Shown here: positions 1 through 9,353 of the stretch, piece after piece | How the letters are laid out: each line of letters opens with the position of its first letter | Numbering within the stretch: the stretch's first letter is position 1 | Assembly: GCA_910576535.1 (NCBI GenBank) | Contig: CAJTKK010000003.1 | Location: 186,001 to 250,000 of the forward strand | Origin: an uncultured Lachnospiraceae bacterium | GTDB lineage: Bacteria; Bacillota; Clostridia; Lachnospirales; Lachnospiraceae | Direction of reading: 5' to 3' | DNA: 64,000 bases | Notes under the pieces: generated by a model | Database searches by the model: none | What the model saw: only the letters and a program-made list of their open reading frames with translations | Told to the model about the DNA's origin: nothing | Made by a program: the position numbers and the translations under genes

Positions 1-866
1 TTCTGGTTTACCGATTTGCCTTCCTGCTGGATTGCATCAATCGGCACATAACCGATCAGGTAGATTGCCCCGTCATTGACTGACCACATATAAATCAAAG
101 AACTTTCCCCCCGGATATCATGGTAAAACATAATATTCTTCCCGGCTTTTACATAATTATCTACCTCTGCCTGAAGGTCTTTTTCTAAAATATTATTGGC
201 TCTGTAAAAATCCTCCAGATTTAAATGCCCTGCGTTCCGCTCCCCTATTCCTTTCGGCTTCAGCACAAGCCTTTCGCTCTTTGCATCCATAATATAAAGC
301 ATGGCATTGCCATTATAAAACCCATCCGGCAATGCTTCCTCAAATGCATCATAAATGTATTCTGCATAAAGCCAGGCTATCTCCCTGCCATCTTTTATAA
401 CAGGGCACTTGATGGTATATGCCCATGTTCCCATATCATTGATATAAGAGCCGGAAACCGGCAGCCCTTCCACCGTTTTTCCGGCAGAAAAATCAAGCCC
501 TTCTTCTGAAAAAGTTTCCCCCGTATTGGAAACCCCTTCCGTTTCCCCTGAAGATATCAGGGAAATCTTTACCATCGCCCTATTCCTTTCATATGCGCGG
601 ATAAATTCTTCCGGCTCATCCATCCCCACAATTTCCCTGGCAATCAAATCCTGGAACTCCGCTTCCTTCGTCAGGATCGCTTCTACCGTTCCTTTGATTA
701 AAGTCAGGCTTTCATTTAAATTATGGATCGCCGAAGAAGACATTTCCGCCGATATCTTCCATGCCACCGAAAATACAATGGCGCCTAAAATGCAAAAAAC
801 CAGTATAATAGAAAACAGCAAGGGAATCCCTCTGCCCGCTTTTTTTTCTCTTTTCTTCCTGCTCAT
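1..866 (-). CDS. Membrane-anchored sensor protein, N-terminal part (runs off left edge)
   Basis: I read this frame directly from the minus strand: 288 codons are open from an ATG at 866 to the window edge, so the C-terminal output domain is not visible. The protein starts with a basic stretch (MSRKKREKKAGRG), followed by one hydrophobic membrane segment at about residues 14-36. After that comes an extracytoplasmic-looking region containing aromatic-rich segments such as YIMDAKSERLVL and FYHDIRGESSLIYMW, the style of Cache/PAS-like ligand-binding domains in clostridial signalling proteins. The unseen output could be a histidine kinase, GGDEF/EAL or similar; I cannot tell. The start is supported by a GGGGAG-like site just upstream and by a promoter at 1017-1045. 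Function beyond 'membrane sensor' is inference. Confidence 0.7.
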   Translation of the reverse strand, partial: MSRKKREKKAGRGIPLLFSIILVFCILGAIVFSVAWKISAEMSSSAIHNLNESLTLIKGTVEAILTKEAEFQDLIAREIVGMDEPEEFIRAYERNRAMVKISLISSGETEGVSNTGETFSEEGLDFSAGKTVEGLPVSGSYINDMGTWAYTIKCPVIKDGREIAWLYAEYIYDAFEEALPDGFYNGNAMLYIMDAKSERLVLKPKGIGERNAGHLNLEDFYRANNILEKDLQAEVDNYVKAGKNIMFYHDIRGESSLIYMWSVNDGAIYLIGYVPIDAIQQEGKSVNQ

Positions 867-1016
867 TTTACTCCCCATTTTTCCATCCCTTCCCAGAATG
901 AAATAACTTCAAAAGGATCCTTCCATGCCCCGTCCCAACAGCTTTTCATGCCGCCTGGCAGCATAGAAGGCTCCCGTATAACTGATATCTGCCGCTTATA
1001 AAATGATATTTTAACC

Positions 1017-1045
1017 AGTGTAAGTCACGCATATTTTTTTGTCAA
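1017..1045 (-). promoter_or_regulatory. Sigma-A-type promoter for the left-edge sensor gene
   Basis: On the minus strand there is TTGACA (1040-1045), a 17-base spacer and TACACT (1017-1022), about 150 bases upstream of the sensor start. The rest of the gap between 867 and 1285 shows no reading frame or repeat that I can support. Confidence 0.6.
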
Positions 1046-1285
1046 TATGATTCCGGATACAGCCGCAGAAATCCGTCAATCCGTCTTCATGACTTCCCAT
1101 ACAGCTACCGATACTGCCAGTCCATGCCGGTAATTTCAGGCTCCCCAAAACACTGGCTGTCCGCTATGCCCCGGCTTGCCCTCCTGCATCTTATCCCGAC
1201 GCTGGGCTGCCGGCCTCCCCTATATTCTACAATATATTCCAAAAAGCTTCCTTTGTGCCTAAATTCCTCATAATGGCATCCCGGA

Positions 1286-2482
1286 TTACGCTTCTTTTAC
1301 ATGAATGCCGCTCAGTCCCCTCTTTATCCGCCGGAGCGCCTCTTCCAAAGTTTTCCTCGGGCAGGCCACATTGACCCGCTGGAACCCGGCGCCGCCATCC
1401 CCGAACATCGTGCCGCCATCCAGCCATACTCCGGCTTTATGGATCATTCGTTCTTCCAGCTCCTCCACTGACAGCCCCAGCCCGTTGCAGTCCAGCCATG
1501 CCAGATAAGTTCCTTCATGCTTTGCCATCGTCACCCCGGGAATATTGCTCTCCACATATTCCCTTGTGTATTCAATATTTTTTCTTATATATTGATGCAT
1601 GGCGTCATACCACTCATCCCCGTCTTTATAAGCCGCCTCGCACGCCACCAGCCCCATTACGTTAATCTCACTGTACCCGGCCATGGAAATCTGCCTTTCA
1701 AATTCCCTTTTCAGCTCTGGGTTCCCGATAAAAATGTTGGATAACTGCAGGCCGGCCAAGTTAAATGTCTTACTGGGCGAAGTACACGTTATTGCAATTT
1801 CCTCATACTCCTTCTTCAGCCCGGCAAATACATAATGCCGTCTTTGGAATGCAAAATCCGCATGAATCTCATCGCTTATTACAATCACATGATGCTTATA
1901 ACAGATATCCCCCAGCCGCATCAACTCTTCCGGCGTCCACACACGCCCTACCGGGTTATGGGGATTGCAAAGGAAAAACATCTTCACCTTGTTCTTCACA
2001 ATCTTATCTTCGAAATCCTCAAAATCTATAGAATACTCTTTCTCTTTATAAATCAGCGTATTGCTGACCATCTTCCGTCCGTTGGACTCTATCATGCTTT
2101 GAAAGGGATAATAGACAGGCTGCTGGATTAAAATGACGTCGCCCGGCCTGGTAAAAGCCTTGATCGCCATAGCTAAGGCAAATACAATCCCCGGCGTTTT
2201 AACAAGCCATCCCTCTTTCACTTCCCATTCATGCCTCCGCTTCATCCATCCCCTTACTATTTCAAAATATTCCCCTTGCACATCGCTATATCCAAAAATT
2301 CCATGCTCTACCTGACGGGCCAATGCTTCCTGAATATAAGAAGAAACCTGAAAATCCATATCCGCCACCCAAAGCGGCAGGATATCCTCCGGCATACCCA
2401 TTTTAACGGCAAAATCGTATTTCAAAGATTTTGTATTTCTTCTGCCGGTCACTTTATCAAAATCAAGATTTTTTTCAGCCAT
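1286..2482 (-). CDS. MalY/PatB-type PLP aminotransferase (cystathionine beta-lyase family)
   Basis: 398-residue fold-type I PLP enzyme. The family members cleave C-S bonds of cystathionine or cysteine conjugates (beta-lyase) or act as aminotransferases in the cytoplasm. Visible features are the N-terminal DFDKVTGRRNTKSLKYD segment typical of PatB/MalY, WVADMDF, CNPHNPVGRVW, the PLP-phenol Asp in SDEIHADF, and the Schiff-base lysine in SPSKTFNLAGLQ. A longer frame is open upstream to 2554, but the ATG at 2482 begins the family-like sequence (MAEKNLDFDKV) and has an AAAGGGATGGGAT stretch upstream. It stands alone between a sensor gene and a YbaK-like gene. The exact substrate cannot be told from the sequence. 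Confidence 0.9.
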   Translation of the reverse strand: MAEKNLDFDKVTGRRNTKSLKYDFAVKMGMPEDILPLWVADMDFQVSSYIQEALARQVEHGIFGYSDVQGEYFEIVRGWMKRRHEWEVKEGWLVKTPGIVFALAMAIKAFTRPGDVILIQQPVYYPFQSMIESNGRKMVSNTLIYKEKEYSIDFEDFEDKIVKNKVKMFFLCNPHNPVGRVWTPEELMRLGDICYKHHVIVISDEIHADFAFQRRHYVFAGLKKEYEEIAITCTSPSKTFNLAGLQLSNIFIGNPELKREFERQISMAGYSEINVMGLVACEAAYKDGDEWYDAMHQYIRKNIEYTREYVESNIPGVTMAKHEGTYLAWLDCNGLGLSVEELEERMIHKAGVWLDGGTMFGDGGAGFQRVNVACPRKTLEEALRRIKRGLSGIHVKEA

Positions 2483-2617
2483 ACTATCCCATCCCTTTCT
2501 GCCGTCCCCATACAGCTTATAAACACAAGCTTCACAGCCGGCCTTTTCTTCCATTCCTTCTCTTTCAAAATCCCGCTCATTCTTATCTGTTCTTTTCAGT
2601 CATTCTGCCTTTTACGC

Positions 2618-3088
2618 TCACTGATAGCCTTTGCATACATCCACCCAGCCAAGCAGCCCTGAATATTCTTCCAGTTCAGGAATCGACAGTTCTATCGCAC
2701 TGTTGGAACTGCCGCAGGCAGGAAAAACCGTCTCAAAACGTTTTAATGACACATCCAGGTATACCTTCGTCCCTTCGTTTACTGCAAAAGGGCATACCCC
2801 TCCTACCGCATGTCCCACCATTTTTTCTACGTCCTCCGGCGAAAGCATCTTTGCCTTCGTGCCAAACTGCACCTTGTATTTTGAATTATCAATTCTGGCA
2901 TCCCCGGCAGCCACTACCAATATTGCCTGCCCATCCACAGAAAAAGAGAGGGTTTTCGCTATCCTTTGCGGGTCACAGCAAAGAGCCGCAGCCGCCAGTT
3001 CCACAGTCGCGCTGGATACATCAAATTCACGGATTCTCTCTTCCATCCCGTACTTCCTAAAATAAGCTTTTACTCTTTCCATTGACAT
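2618..3088 (-). CDS. YbaK/EbsC-type aminoacyl-tRNA deacylase
   Basis: 156-residue single-domain protein of the YbaK/ProX family, whose members hydrolyse mischarged aminoacyl-tRNAs in trans. Family marks are RIAKTLSF near residue 40, the glycine-rich GHAVGGVCPF motif followed by a VYLDVSL strand, and a final FPACGSSNSAIELS segment. The frame is open to 3115, but the ATG at 3088 is preceded by TGAGGTTTAAT, a good ribosome binding site, and begins MSMERVKAYFRKYG, which fits family N-termini. The specific mischarged tRNA (for example Cys-tRNA-Pro) cannot be told from this alone. Confidence 0.88.
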   Translation of the reverse strand: MSMERVKAYFRKYGMEERIREFDVSSATVELAAAALCCDPQRIAKTLSFSVDGQAILVVAAGDARIDNSKYKVQFGTKAKMLSPEDVEKMVGHAVGGVCPFAVNEGTKVYLDVSLKRFETVFPACGSSNSAIELSIPELEEYSGLLGWVDVCKGYQ

Positions 3089-3292
3089 ATTAAACCTCAT
3101 TTCCATATGCCGCACTGGGCAGCGCTTCCGCCTTTCCCATTACCCGGATATCTTTTCTTTCCTCCATTATACCTTTTTTCAGGGAAAAGTAAACTTTCTA
3201 TATTGATTTATCCCAAAAAGGATATTAAAAAGACCTGCGGCTCTTTGCCAGTTTATACCCTTTCCATGAAGGGCTTTCCTCTTTCCTAATCA

Positions 3293-3337
3293 GGTAATAA
3301 AGCCTGCGGATACCATTCATCCGCAGGCTTTATTACC
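3293..3337 (-). terminator. Hairpin terminator after the OpuC-like operon
   Basis: A perfect 19-bp inverted repeat (arms 3293-3311 and 3319-3337, 7-base loop) lies 7 bases beyond the stop of the binding-protein gene. The loop-distal T tract is weak, so the hairpin strength is the main evidence. It also separates this operon from the YbaK-like gene. Confidence 0.75.
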
Positions 3338-3344
3338 CAATTGT

Positions 3345-4256
3345 TCATTCCCCTTCCAATGAAGCGTCCAGCAGTCCCTTGCTTTCCAAAAACTGCCTTG
3401 CCACTTCCTTATCTTCCTTTCCGTTTACCTCTACTTCATAATTCATTTTCTGCATTTCATCCTCGGAAATCAGCCCATTCATCTTTTCTAACACGCCTTG
3501 AATCTTTGGGAACTTTTCCAGCGCATCCTTCCTGACCACTGTGCCGGCATAAAAAGTTTCAAAAAACACATTGTCATCGGTCAGCAGCGCCAAATCATTA
3601 GCCGCCAACTGAGCGTCTGTAGTAAAAGCATTAATTACATCCACTTCCCCATTTTTCAATGCCTCATATTTCAATGCAATTTCCATCTGCACAGTATCCT
3701 TAAATGACATATGATAAGCTGCGCAAAGCCTGGGATATCCTGTTTCAAGCTCGATATAGTCCGGGTTCCCGCCAAAAACCAGTTCCCCGGAGGCCGCCGC
3801 CAGATCCGAATAAGTGGATAGCCCATACTTGCTGGCTGTCTCTTCCTTTACTGCAAGCCCGTAAGTATTGGAAAAACCATATAAGCCAGTCCATGTCAGC
3901 CCCATTTTATCGTACTCTTCCAAAAGGCTGGCATATAATTTGTCATCATCTTTTTCCATTTCTTCCTTTTTCAGCACGTTCAGCCATGCCGTCCTTGTAT
4001 ATTCCGGGTATAAATCAAATTCCCCTTCCAGCAAAGCAGGATGGATGTTCGTTGTCCCACCCCCGATCCCCTTTGTTATTTCCACATCATAGTCTGTCTC
4101 CGCTTCAATCAGTTGTGCCATGATTTCTGTCAGAATATACTGTTCCGTCATCGGTTTTGATGCAATTTTCACCGTTCCTTTTTCCCCGCAGGCACACATG
4201 CTAAACACAAGCCATGCAAATAATATGCCAGCGATTCCCTTTTTCATACGTTTCAT
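3345..4256 (-). CDS. Glycine betaine/choline-type ABC importer, substrate-binding lipoprotein
   Basis: 303-residue OpuCC/OpuBC-like binding protein, anchored outside the membrane. It begins with a lipoprotein signal (basic MKRMKKG, hydrophobic stretch, CAC at about residues 21-23). The mature part opens KIASKPMTEQYILTEI, followed by IGGGTTNIHPALLEGEFDLY and PEYTRTAW, segments diagnostic of quaternary-amine binding proteins. The frame can be extended to a GTG at 4322, which has an AAGGA site, but the ATG at 4256 gives a proper signal peptide and has GGGG upstream. It is the third gene of a permease-ATPase-binding protein operon. The substrate (betaine, choline, carnitine or other) is inferred from the family only. 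Confidence 0.88.
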   Translation of the reverse strand: MKRMKKGIAGILFAWLVFSMCACGEKGTVKIASKPMTEQYILTEIMAQLIEAETDYDVEITKGIGGGTTNIHPALLEGEFDLYPEYTRTAWLNVLKKEEMEKDDDKLYASLLEEYDKMGLTWTGLYGFSNTYGLAVKEETASKYGLSTYSDLAAASGELVFGGNPDYIELETGYPRLCAAYHMSFKDTVQMEIALKYEALKNGEVDVINAFTTDAQLAANDLALLTDDNVFFETFYAGTVVRKDALEKFPKIQGVLEKMNGLISEDEMQKMNYEVEVNGKEDKEVARQFLESKGLLDASLEGE

Positions 4257-4331
4257 TTTTTTGCCCCATTTCTGCGCTGCTTTCTGTACATAATCAGTTT
4301 GCGGCAGGCAGCGCACAGACACAAACCATCC

Positions 4332-5057
4332 TTATCTGTCAATTAGTTTTTTTACAAATTCATCCCTCGGCTTTCCCAGCAATTCTTCTCGTGTTCCTTC
4401 CTGCCAGATCACCCCGTCCTTCATAACCAGGATGCGGCTCCCCAATTTAAACGCTTCCCCAATATCATGCGTAATAAACACAACCGTCATCCCTGTCTTT
4501 TTCTGTAAAGCAATCAGTTCTTCCTGCAGTCCCTTTCTTGTAATCTCATCCACGGCGCCAAAAGGCTCGTCCATCAGCAGGATATCAGGCTTTGCGGCTA
4601 TTGCCCTGGCAATTCCCACCCTTTGTTTCTGCCCGCCGGAAAGCTGCCTTGGAAAGCGGGCGGCCAGTTCTTTTGGAAGCTGTACCAGTTCCAGCATCTG
4701 CCTTGCCAGCTCTTTTTTATTTTCCTGCGTCATTTTCTTTTTCAGTCCGGGGACATAGCAAATATTTTCTTCCACTGTCATATGGGGAAAAAGCTTGGCC
4801 CCTTGCACCGCATAACCAACATGCCTGCGCATAGCAACCAGATTGCAGTCCGCTAAAGATTCCCCTTTAACCTTCACCTCCCCCTCCAAGGGAATGACAA
4901 GGCCGTTTATCATCTTCAGCAAAGTCGTTTTTCCACAGCCGGAAGGACCGATGATGACTACAAACTCACCTTTCCCTATTTGTAAAGACACTCTGTCCAA
5001 TACTTTATTTTCCCCATAAGCCGCCGTACAATTCCTTATTTCTATTACTTTATTCAA
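4332..5057 (-). CDS. OpuC-type ABC importer, ATP-binding subunit
   Basis: 241-residue ABC ATPase that powers the adjacent quaternary-amine importer. It has Walker A GPSGCGKTT, signature LSGGQKQR, Walker B ILLMDEPFGAVDE and H-loop FITHD. It lacks the C-terminal tandem CBS domains found in longer OpuCA proteins, which in those proteins sense ionic strength. The start is taken as the TTG at 5057: AGGAGG sits seven bases upstream, and this gives an 8-base overlap with the permease stop. The longer frame to 5129 would begin inside the permease gene and encode a non-family leader. Confidence 0.88.
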   Translation of the reverse strand: MNKVIEIRNCTAAYGENKVLDRVSLQIGKGEFVVIIGPSGCGKTTLLKMINGLVIPLEGEVKVKGESLADCNLVAMRRHVGYAVQGAKLFPHMTVEENICYVPGLKKKMTQENKKELARQMLELVQLPKELAARFPRQLSGGQKQRVGIARAIAAKPDILLMDEPFGAVDEITRKGLQEELIALQKKTGMTVVFITHDIGEAFKLGSRILVMKDGVIWQEGTREELLGKPRDEFVKKLIDR

Positions 5058-5685
5058 TGCCGTACCTCCTGCCTGCCGCTTTCTCCGCTTTGGAAAGAAG
5101 CCAGTCGCTAAACAAAGCGAACAGCGCAATCAGCAAAGACCCTGCTGCCGTCAACGTCATATTATAAGTTGTAATCCCCCGGTAAATGGCTGCTCCAAGC
5201 CCTCCTGCACCTATAAAGGAAGCGATGCCCCCCATGGCAATAATCATAACCACCATATTACGGAAACCGCTTATGATCACCGGAAGAGCCAGCGGCAGCC
5301 TGATCCCGGACAGTATCTGCCGCTTATCCGCGCCAAGCCCTTCCGCCACTTCCAAAATACTGGCATCCACATTGACCAGGCCGGTATAAGTATTCCTTAC
5401 AATAGGGAGCAGCCCGTAAACCGTCAAAGCTATCACCGCCGTCTTATTGCCGATTCCGGTAAGCGGAATCAAAAATCCTAACAGAGAAATGGAAGGAATT
5501 GTATAAATTACATTGATAATCCCAAGGACTATGCCCGCCGCCTTTTTGTGTCTGCTGATCACTACACCTATCAAAATCCCAAGCGCCCCAGCGCAGGCCA
5601 CTGCTGTAAATGATATTCTGATATGTTCTAAAAGGCAGGTCAGGAAGAAATCTCTCCTTTCCCATAATATTTGTAGAATTTCCAT
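5050..5685 (-). CDS. OpuC-type ABC importer, permease subunit
   Basis: 211-residue membrane protein with about five to six hydrophobic segments and the ABC permease EAA loop (EGLGADKRQILSGIRLPLALP region), where the ATPase docks. Segments such as INVIYTIPSISLLGFLIP are typical of OpuCB/OpuCD. Only one permease gene is present, so it would act as a homodimer unless a second copy exists elsewhere. It is the first gene of the three-gene operon, with an AGAGGA site before the ATG and a promoter at 5744-5772. Confidence 0.88.
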   Translation of the reverse strand: MEILQILWERRDFFLTCLLEHIRISFTAVACAGALGILIGVVISRHKKAAGIVLGIINVIYTIPSISLLGFLIPLTGIGNKTAVIALTVYGLLPIVRNTYTGLVNVDASILEVAEGLGADKRQILSGIRLPLALPVIISGFRNMVVMIIAMGGIASFIGAGGLGAAIYRGITTYNMTLTAAGSLLIALFALFSDWLLSKAEKAAGRRYGIE

Positions 5686-5743
5686 GCATTTTTCCTCTAT
5701 TCTTAAAATTGCAGCAAACCGAGGGAACGGATGTTCTTTTTAT

Positions 5744-5772
5744 AAAATAAAACAGATGTTCCTTTTTGTCAA
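5744..5772 (-). promoter_or_regulatory. Promoter of the OpuC-like operon with a direct repeat
   Basis: TTGACA (5767-5772), 17-base spacer, TATTTT (5744-5749) on the minus strand. A near-identical direct repeat with core GATGTTC occurs at 5755-5761 and 5730-5736, 25 bases apart. One copy lies in the spacer and one just downstream of the -10. This layout suits a repressor site, but no protein is assigned. Confidence 0.65.
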
Positions 5773-5821
5773 TCAATATTTTCCGCTTTCCCGCCTGTTT
5801 CCTATGTCACCTTCCTCCGGG

Positions 5822-7168
5822 TTATACGTCCACCATCTTTTTTAACACAAGCACAGCCGCTGCTGCCAGTATCACTTCCGTTACCGCCTGCGCATAAGCC
5901 AGCCCGTAAAGAGGAAACAGCGAGTTCAGAATAAATATAGCCGGTATCTCCATAATGATTTTTCTAAGGATTGCAAAAAAGAAAGCTTTTTTCCCCATTC
6001 CTACCGCCTGAAAAACCCCTACTGCCAAAAAATCCATGCATAAGAACGGCAAGGCAAGACAAAGCCCCCTTAAAAAGCTCGTTCCATAAGCTACAATGCT
6101 CTCATTTTGAATAAACAGCCGGATCCAGCTCCCTGCCCGCAAATAATAGCAAAGAGCTATCGCCGCCAGGACGGAAACCGTATTTCTGGCGGAAAACAAA
6201 ATAGCCTGCCGCATCCTTTTCCGGTTCCCCGACGCATAATTATAACTAATGAGCGGCATAATGCCCTGGGAAAATCCAAAAGCCACATTCATAGGCACCA
6301 TATTGATTTTCTGTGCAATCCCCATAGCGGCTACGGCGTCCGCCCCAAAGGAAGAAGTAAAATTGTTTAATACCGTCATGCCTGTCACATTCAAAAGATT
6401 CTGAACCGCGGCCGGCACTCCCACGCCGCACACCCCAGCCACCACTTCTTTCCTTAGCCGGAACATCTTTGGATGAATGCATACATAGGTGTTTTTCCTC
6501 TTCGCATACAATAAGACAAAAAAATAAATGCAGGCCACACAGTTGGATAAAAAAGTGGCCAGCCCTGCCCCTGCCGCCCCCATATTAAGCCCCCAAGGCA
6601 GAATGAAAAAAGGGTCAAGCACAATATTCAACAGACATCCGCTCATCGTGCCAATGCTGGCATGAAGCGTATTCCCCTCGGAACGCACCATATAAGCCAT
6701 GACTACATTAAGAATGGCCGGCGCTGCCCCAAAGCAGACCGTCCATTTCAAATATTCCCCTGTCGGTGCGAAAGTAACCGGATCCGTCCCTAACAGCGCC
6801 AGCAGCGGATTTTTCCCAACCGTGCAAAGCAGCGAAAACAGCAAGCTGCAAAACACCGTACAGTAAAAACCAAATGCGGAAACCCTGCGGACCATCTCAT
6901 AGTTCTTGCTCCCCAATGCGCGGCTCATCATGCTGGAACTTCCCACGCCAAATAAATTGTTGACCGCATTGAAAGCAAGAAGGACGGGGGCTGCCAAAGT
7001 CACCGCCGCGTTTTCCACCGGATCATTCAGCATTCCCACAAAATAAGTATCCGCCAAATTGTAAATCACCATCACCAAAGAACTGATCACGGTAGGAACC
7101 GCCATGGATATCACTGCTTTTGGTATGGGCGCTTCTTCAAATAAATATAGTTTCTTTCCGTCCTCCAT
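5822..7168 (-). CDS. MATE-family efflux transporter
   Basis: 448-residue polytopic membrane protein with about twelve hydrophobic segments, of the MATE (multidrug and toxin extrusion) family, which exports cations or drugs in exchange for Na+ or H+. Typical stretches are IPKAVISMAVPTVISSLV, YNLADTYFVG and the mid-protein repeat VAAMGIAQKINMVP with FGFSQGIMPL. The ATG at 7168 follows an AGGAAAGA site; a GTG two codons upstream is possible. It starts 18 bases after the stop of the chemoreceptor gene and may be co-transcribed with it. The substrate is not predictable. Confidence 0.9.
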   Translation of the reverse strand: MEDGKKLYLFEEAPIPKAVISMAVPTVISSLVMVIYNLADTYFVGMLNDPVENAAVTLAAPVLLAFNAVNNLFGVGSSSMMSRALGSKNYEMVRRVSAFGFYCTVFCSLLFSLLCTVGKNPLLALLGTDPVTFAPTGEYLKWTVCFGAAPAILNVVMAYMVRSEGNTLHASIGTMSGCLLNIVLDPFFILPWGLNMGAAGAGLATFLSNCVACIYFFVLLYAKRKNTYVCIHPKMFRLRKEVVAGVCGVGVPAAVQNLLNVTGMTVLNNFTSSFGADAVAAMGIAQKINMVPMNVAFGFSQGIMPLISYNYASGNRKRMRQAILFSARNTVSVLAAIALCYYLRAGSWIRLFIQNESIVAYGTSFLRGLCLALPFLCMDFLAVGVFQAVGMGKKAFFFAILRKIIMEIPAIFILNSLFPLYGLAYAQAVTEVILAAAAVLVLKKMVDV

Positions 7169-7186
7169 TTTCACTCTTTCCTATTT

Positions 7187-9076
7187 TCACATATTTGAAT
7201 CCGATTCCACCATTTCCAGTAATTTTCCGGTAATTTCCGCCATATTGGAAGATACCTGCTTCGTATTATGGGAAATCTCTACATTTTGTTCCACAACATC
7301 GGAAATCCTGCTAATCTGGTTCACCGCATTATCCACAATGCCCACGTTTTCCCTTACCATACTGGTAATCTTTTCTATGTCACGGCTCGTTTTCTCCATA
7401 TTCTTCACCACAACGCCAAAAGCTTCCGCAGTGAGGTCAGTAATTTCCTTCCCGTTCTCTACCGCTTTGATGGAGTTCATAATCAGTTCATTGGTTTCTT
7501 TTGCTGCCTGTGCGCTTCTTGCCGCCAGTTCCCCTACCTGAGTGGCCACAACAGCAAATCCTTTCCCCATTTCGCCTGCCCTTGCCGCCTCAATGGAAGC
7601 ATTCAGGGAAAGCATATTCGTCTGCTGCGCAATGGAATTGATTTCATCTATAATCTGCTCAATTGCCACAGACATATCGCTGATTTTCTGCATGGAATCT
7701 TTTAACAGTTCCATCTGAGACTGGGTCTGCTGGATTTTTTCCGTTGTTTCACCGGTTTCTCCCGCCACATTCACGGACACTTCCACACTGTCATTCAGTT
7801 CCTGGATAAGCATACCCATAATCTGCTTCAGATCTTCCACTGCTCTTTCCTGTTCCCCTGTCCCGTTATAAATATGATCCGCATTTTCCAACGTCTCCCC
7901 GGACACATGGTCTAAATCCATGCAGGCGTTTTTAACATTCCGGATCAGCATCCGGGTATTTTCCATATCTTCTTTCTGCCGCCCAAGCAATTTTTCATTT
8001 TCTTCCATATTCTGGCGGATGCTTTCCACCATCGTATTAATATTCCCGGAAAGCTGCACAAACTCCGGGGTTCCCCTTACATCCACCGTAATCCCGAAAT
8101 CCCCTCCTGCGATTTTTTTCATAGAATCCGTGATTTGATTGATTCCATGTACTATTTTATGATCCACCATATGGTTAATCATAAGCAGCAATACGCCAAA
8201 AATAACTGCCATGCTAACGGATACCACAAGAGTCTGGTCATTCCTCTGGGCATAATATTCCCCTGACGGCAGGAAAGTCCCTATTACCCATCCTTCATAT
8301 TCCTGAGCCAGGTAATATCCTCTTTGCCCGTCAATCACTGCTTTTCCCTTTCCTGTTAAACTTGCAGGAAACCCGGCATCCACAGCAGATACGCCGATCA
8401 GGGAACCATTCCTGTGTGCCAGAATTTCCCCGCTTTGCGCATCAATGGCATAAACATAACCGCTCTCTCCCAAATTCATTTCCTTCAATACCACATCTAT
8501 CTCCGTCCCTGCCAGCACATCTTCCAGCACTTCCGGGCGCACGCCCACTTGAACCAAGCCTGGCGCATCCTTCCTTGCCACGCCTATATACTGCATGACT
8601 ACCTTTTCCGCCACATTTACCTGCGGCTCCTGCGCAATTTCAATCGAAGGGTCATCCACAATAACCATAAACGCATTGGACTGTTCCCCGCTCGTCATAT
8701 CAAAACCAACATATGCGTCAATTGTGCTTTCCGTAATAATCCCGTCCTCATTAATCACATGAAGCTCATTGACCCCCAGCCTGTCTTTGATCGAATCCAG
8801 CTTGGCCTTATCCTTAATGATGGAGCGGTCGGCGGCAATTAAATCCGCAAAAGACCTTGTCTTGGCCAGATTATCTTGACTTAAATTCTCCGTCAGCCTT
8901 TTTATATTTTCTTCATTGTCTGCCAATTTCGCTTTTACATCCTCTAGTTTCCCCATGCTGGAAGATGTATTATTTCTTTGGCTTACTACCGTCTGCAGCG
9001 CAAAAACAGCAGTAACTGTAACTAAAAATGCAACCACCATGTAAATCGAAAGACGTTTTGTAAAATTTTTTTTCAT
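7187..9076 (-). CDS. Methyl-accepting chemotaxis protein with extracellular Cache-type domain
   Basis: 629-residue chemoreceptor. The order is a membrane segment at about residues 10-30, a long extracytoplasmic region (35-280) with dCache-like features (GVNELHVINEDGIITEST, GYVYAIDAQSGEILAH), a second membrane segment near 285-305, HAMP, then the coiled-coil signalling domain. Its hairpin tip reads SIAQQTNMLSLNASIEAARAG, the CheA/CheW contact. It senses a ligand outside the cell and controls flagellar rotation. The start ATG is preceded by GGAAGGA. No other chemotaxis gene is nearby, so it is a scattered receptor. Ligand unknown. Confidence 0.93.
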   Translation of the reverse strand: MKKNFTKRLSIYMVVAFLVTVTAVFALQTVVSQRNNTSSSMGKLEDVKAKLADNEENIKRLTENLSQDNLAKTRSFADLIAADRSIIKDKAKLDSIKDRLGVNELHVINEDGIITESTIDAYVGFDMTSGEQSNAFMVIVDDPSIEIAQEPQVNVAEKVVMQYIGVARKDAPGLVQVGVRPEVLEDVLAGTEIDVVLKEMNLGESGYVYAIDAQSGEILAHRNGSLIGVSAVDAGFPASLTGKGKAVIDGQRGYYLAQEYEGWVIGTFLPSGEYYAQRNDQTLVVSVSMAVIFGVLLLMINHMVDHKIVHGINQITDSMKKIAGGDFGITVDVRGTPEFVQLSGNINTMVESIRQNMEENEKLLGRQKEDMENTRMLIRNVKNACMDLDHVSGETLENADHIYNGTGEQERAVEDLKQIMGMLIQELNDSVEVSVNVAGETGETTEKIQQTQSQMELLKDSMQKISDMSVAIEQIIDEINSIAQQTNMLSLNASIEAARAGEMGKGFAVVATQVGELAARSAQAAKETNELIMNSIKAVENGKEITDLTAEAFGVVVKNMEKTSRDIEKITSMVRENVGIVDNAVNQISRISDVVEQNVEISHNTKQVSSNMAEITGKLLEMVESDSNM

Positions 9077-9248
9077 GTTAGATTATCCTTCCTCGACGCA
9101 GAGATCAATATGTATAAAAATGCAGCTTTATTTATCATATTATCATATCATTTTCATTACATCAATGATAAAAGCCTAACAACTGCAGAACATTCTTGCC
9201 TCAATACATGCCGAACCATTGCTCCTGCTGCCGTCAAAGGCAGTTATA

Positions 9249-9277
9249 TTGCATATTCCCATCTTTCATAATATAAT
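9249..9277 (+). promoter_or_regulatory. Promoter for the thioesterase gene
   Basis: TTGCAT (9249-9254), 17-base spacer, perfect TATAAT (9272-9277), about 75 bases upstream of the thioesterase ATG on the plus strand. Confidence 0.6.
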
Positions 9278-9353
9278 AAACAGAAATCAGGGGAACGGCT
9301 TTCGGCGCTTGAGTCATAACGAAAGATCCATCCCCGCAGAGCAGGAGCGGAAT

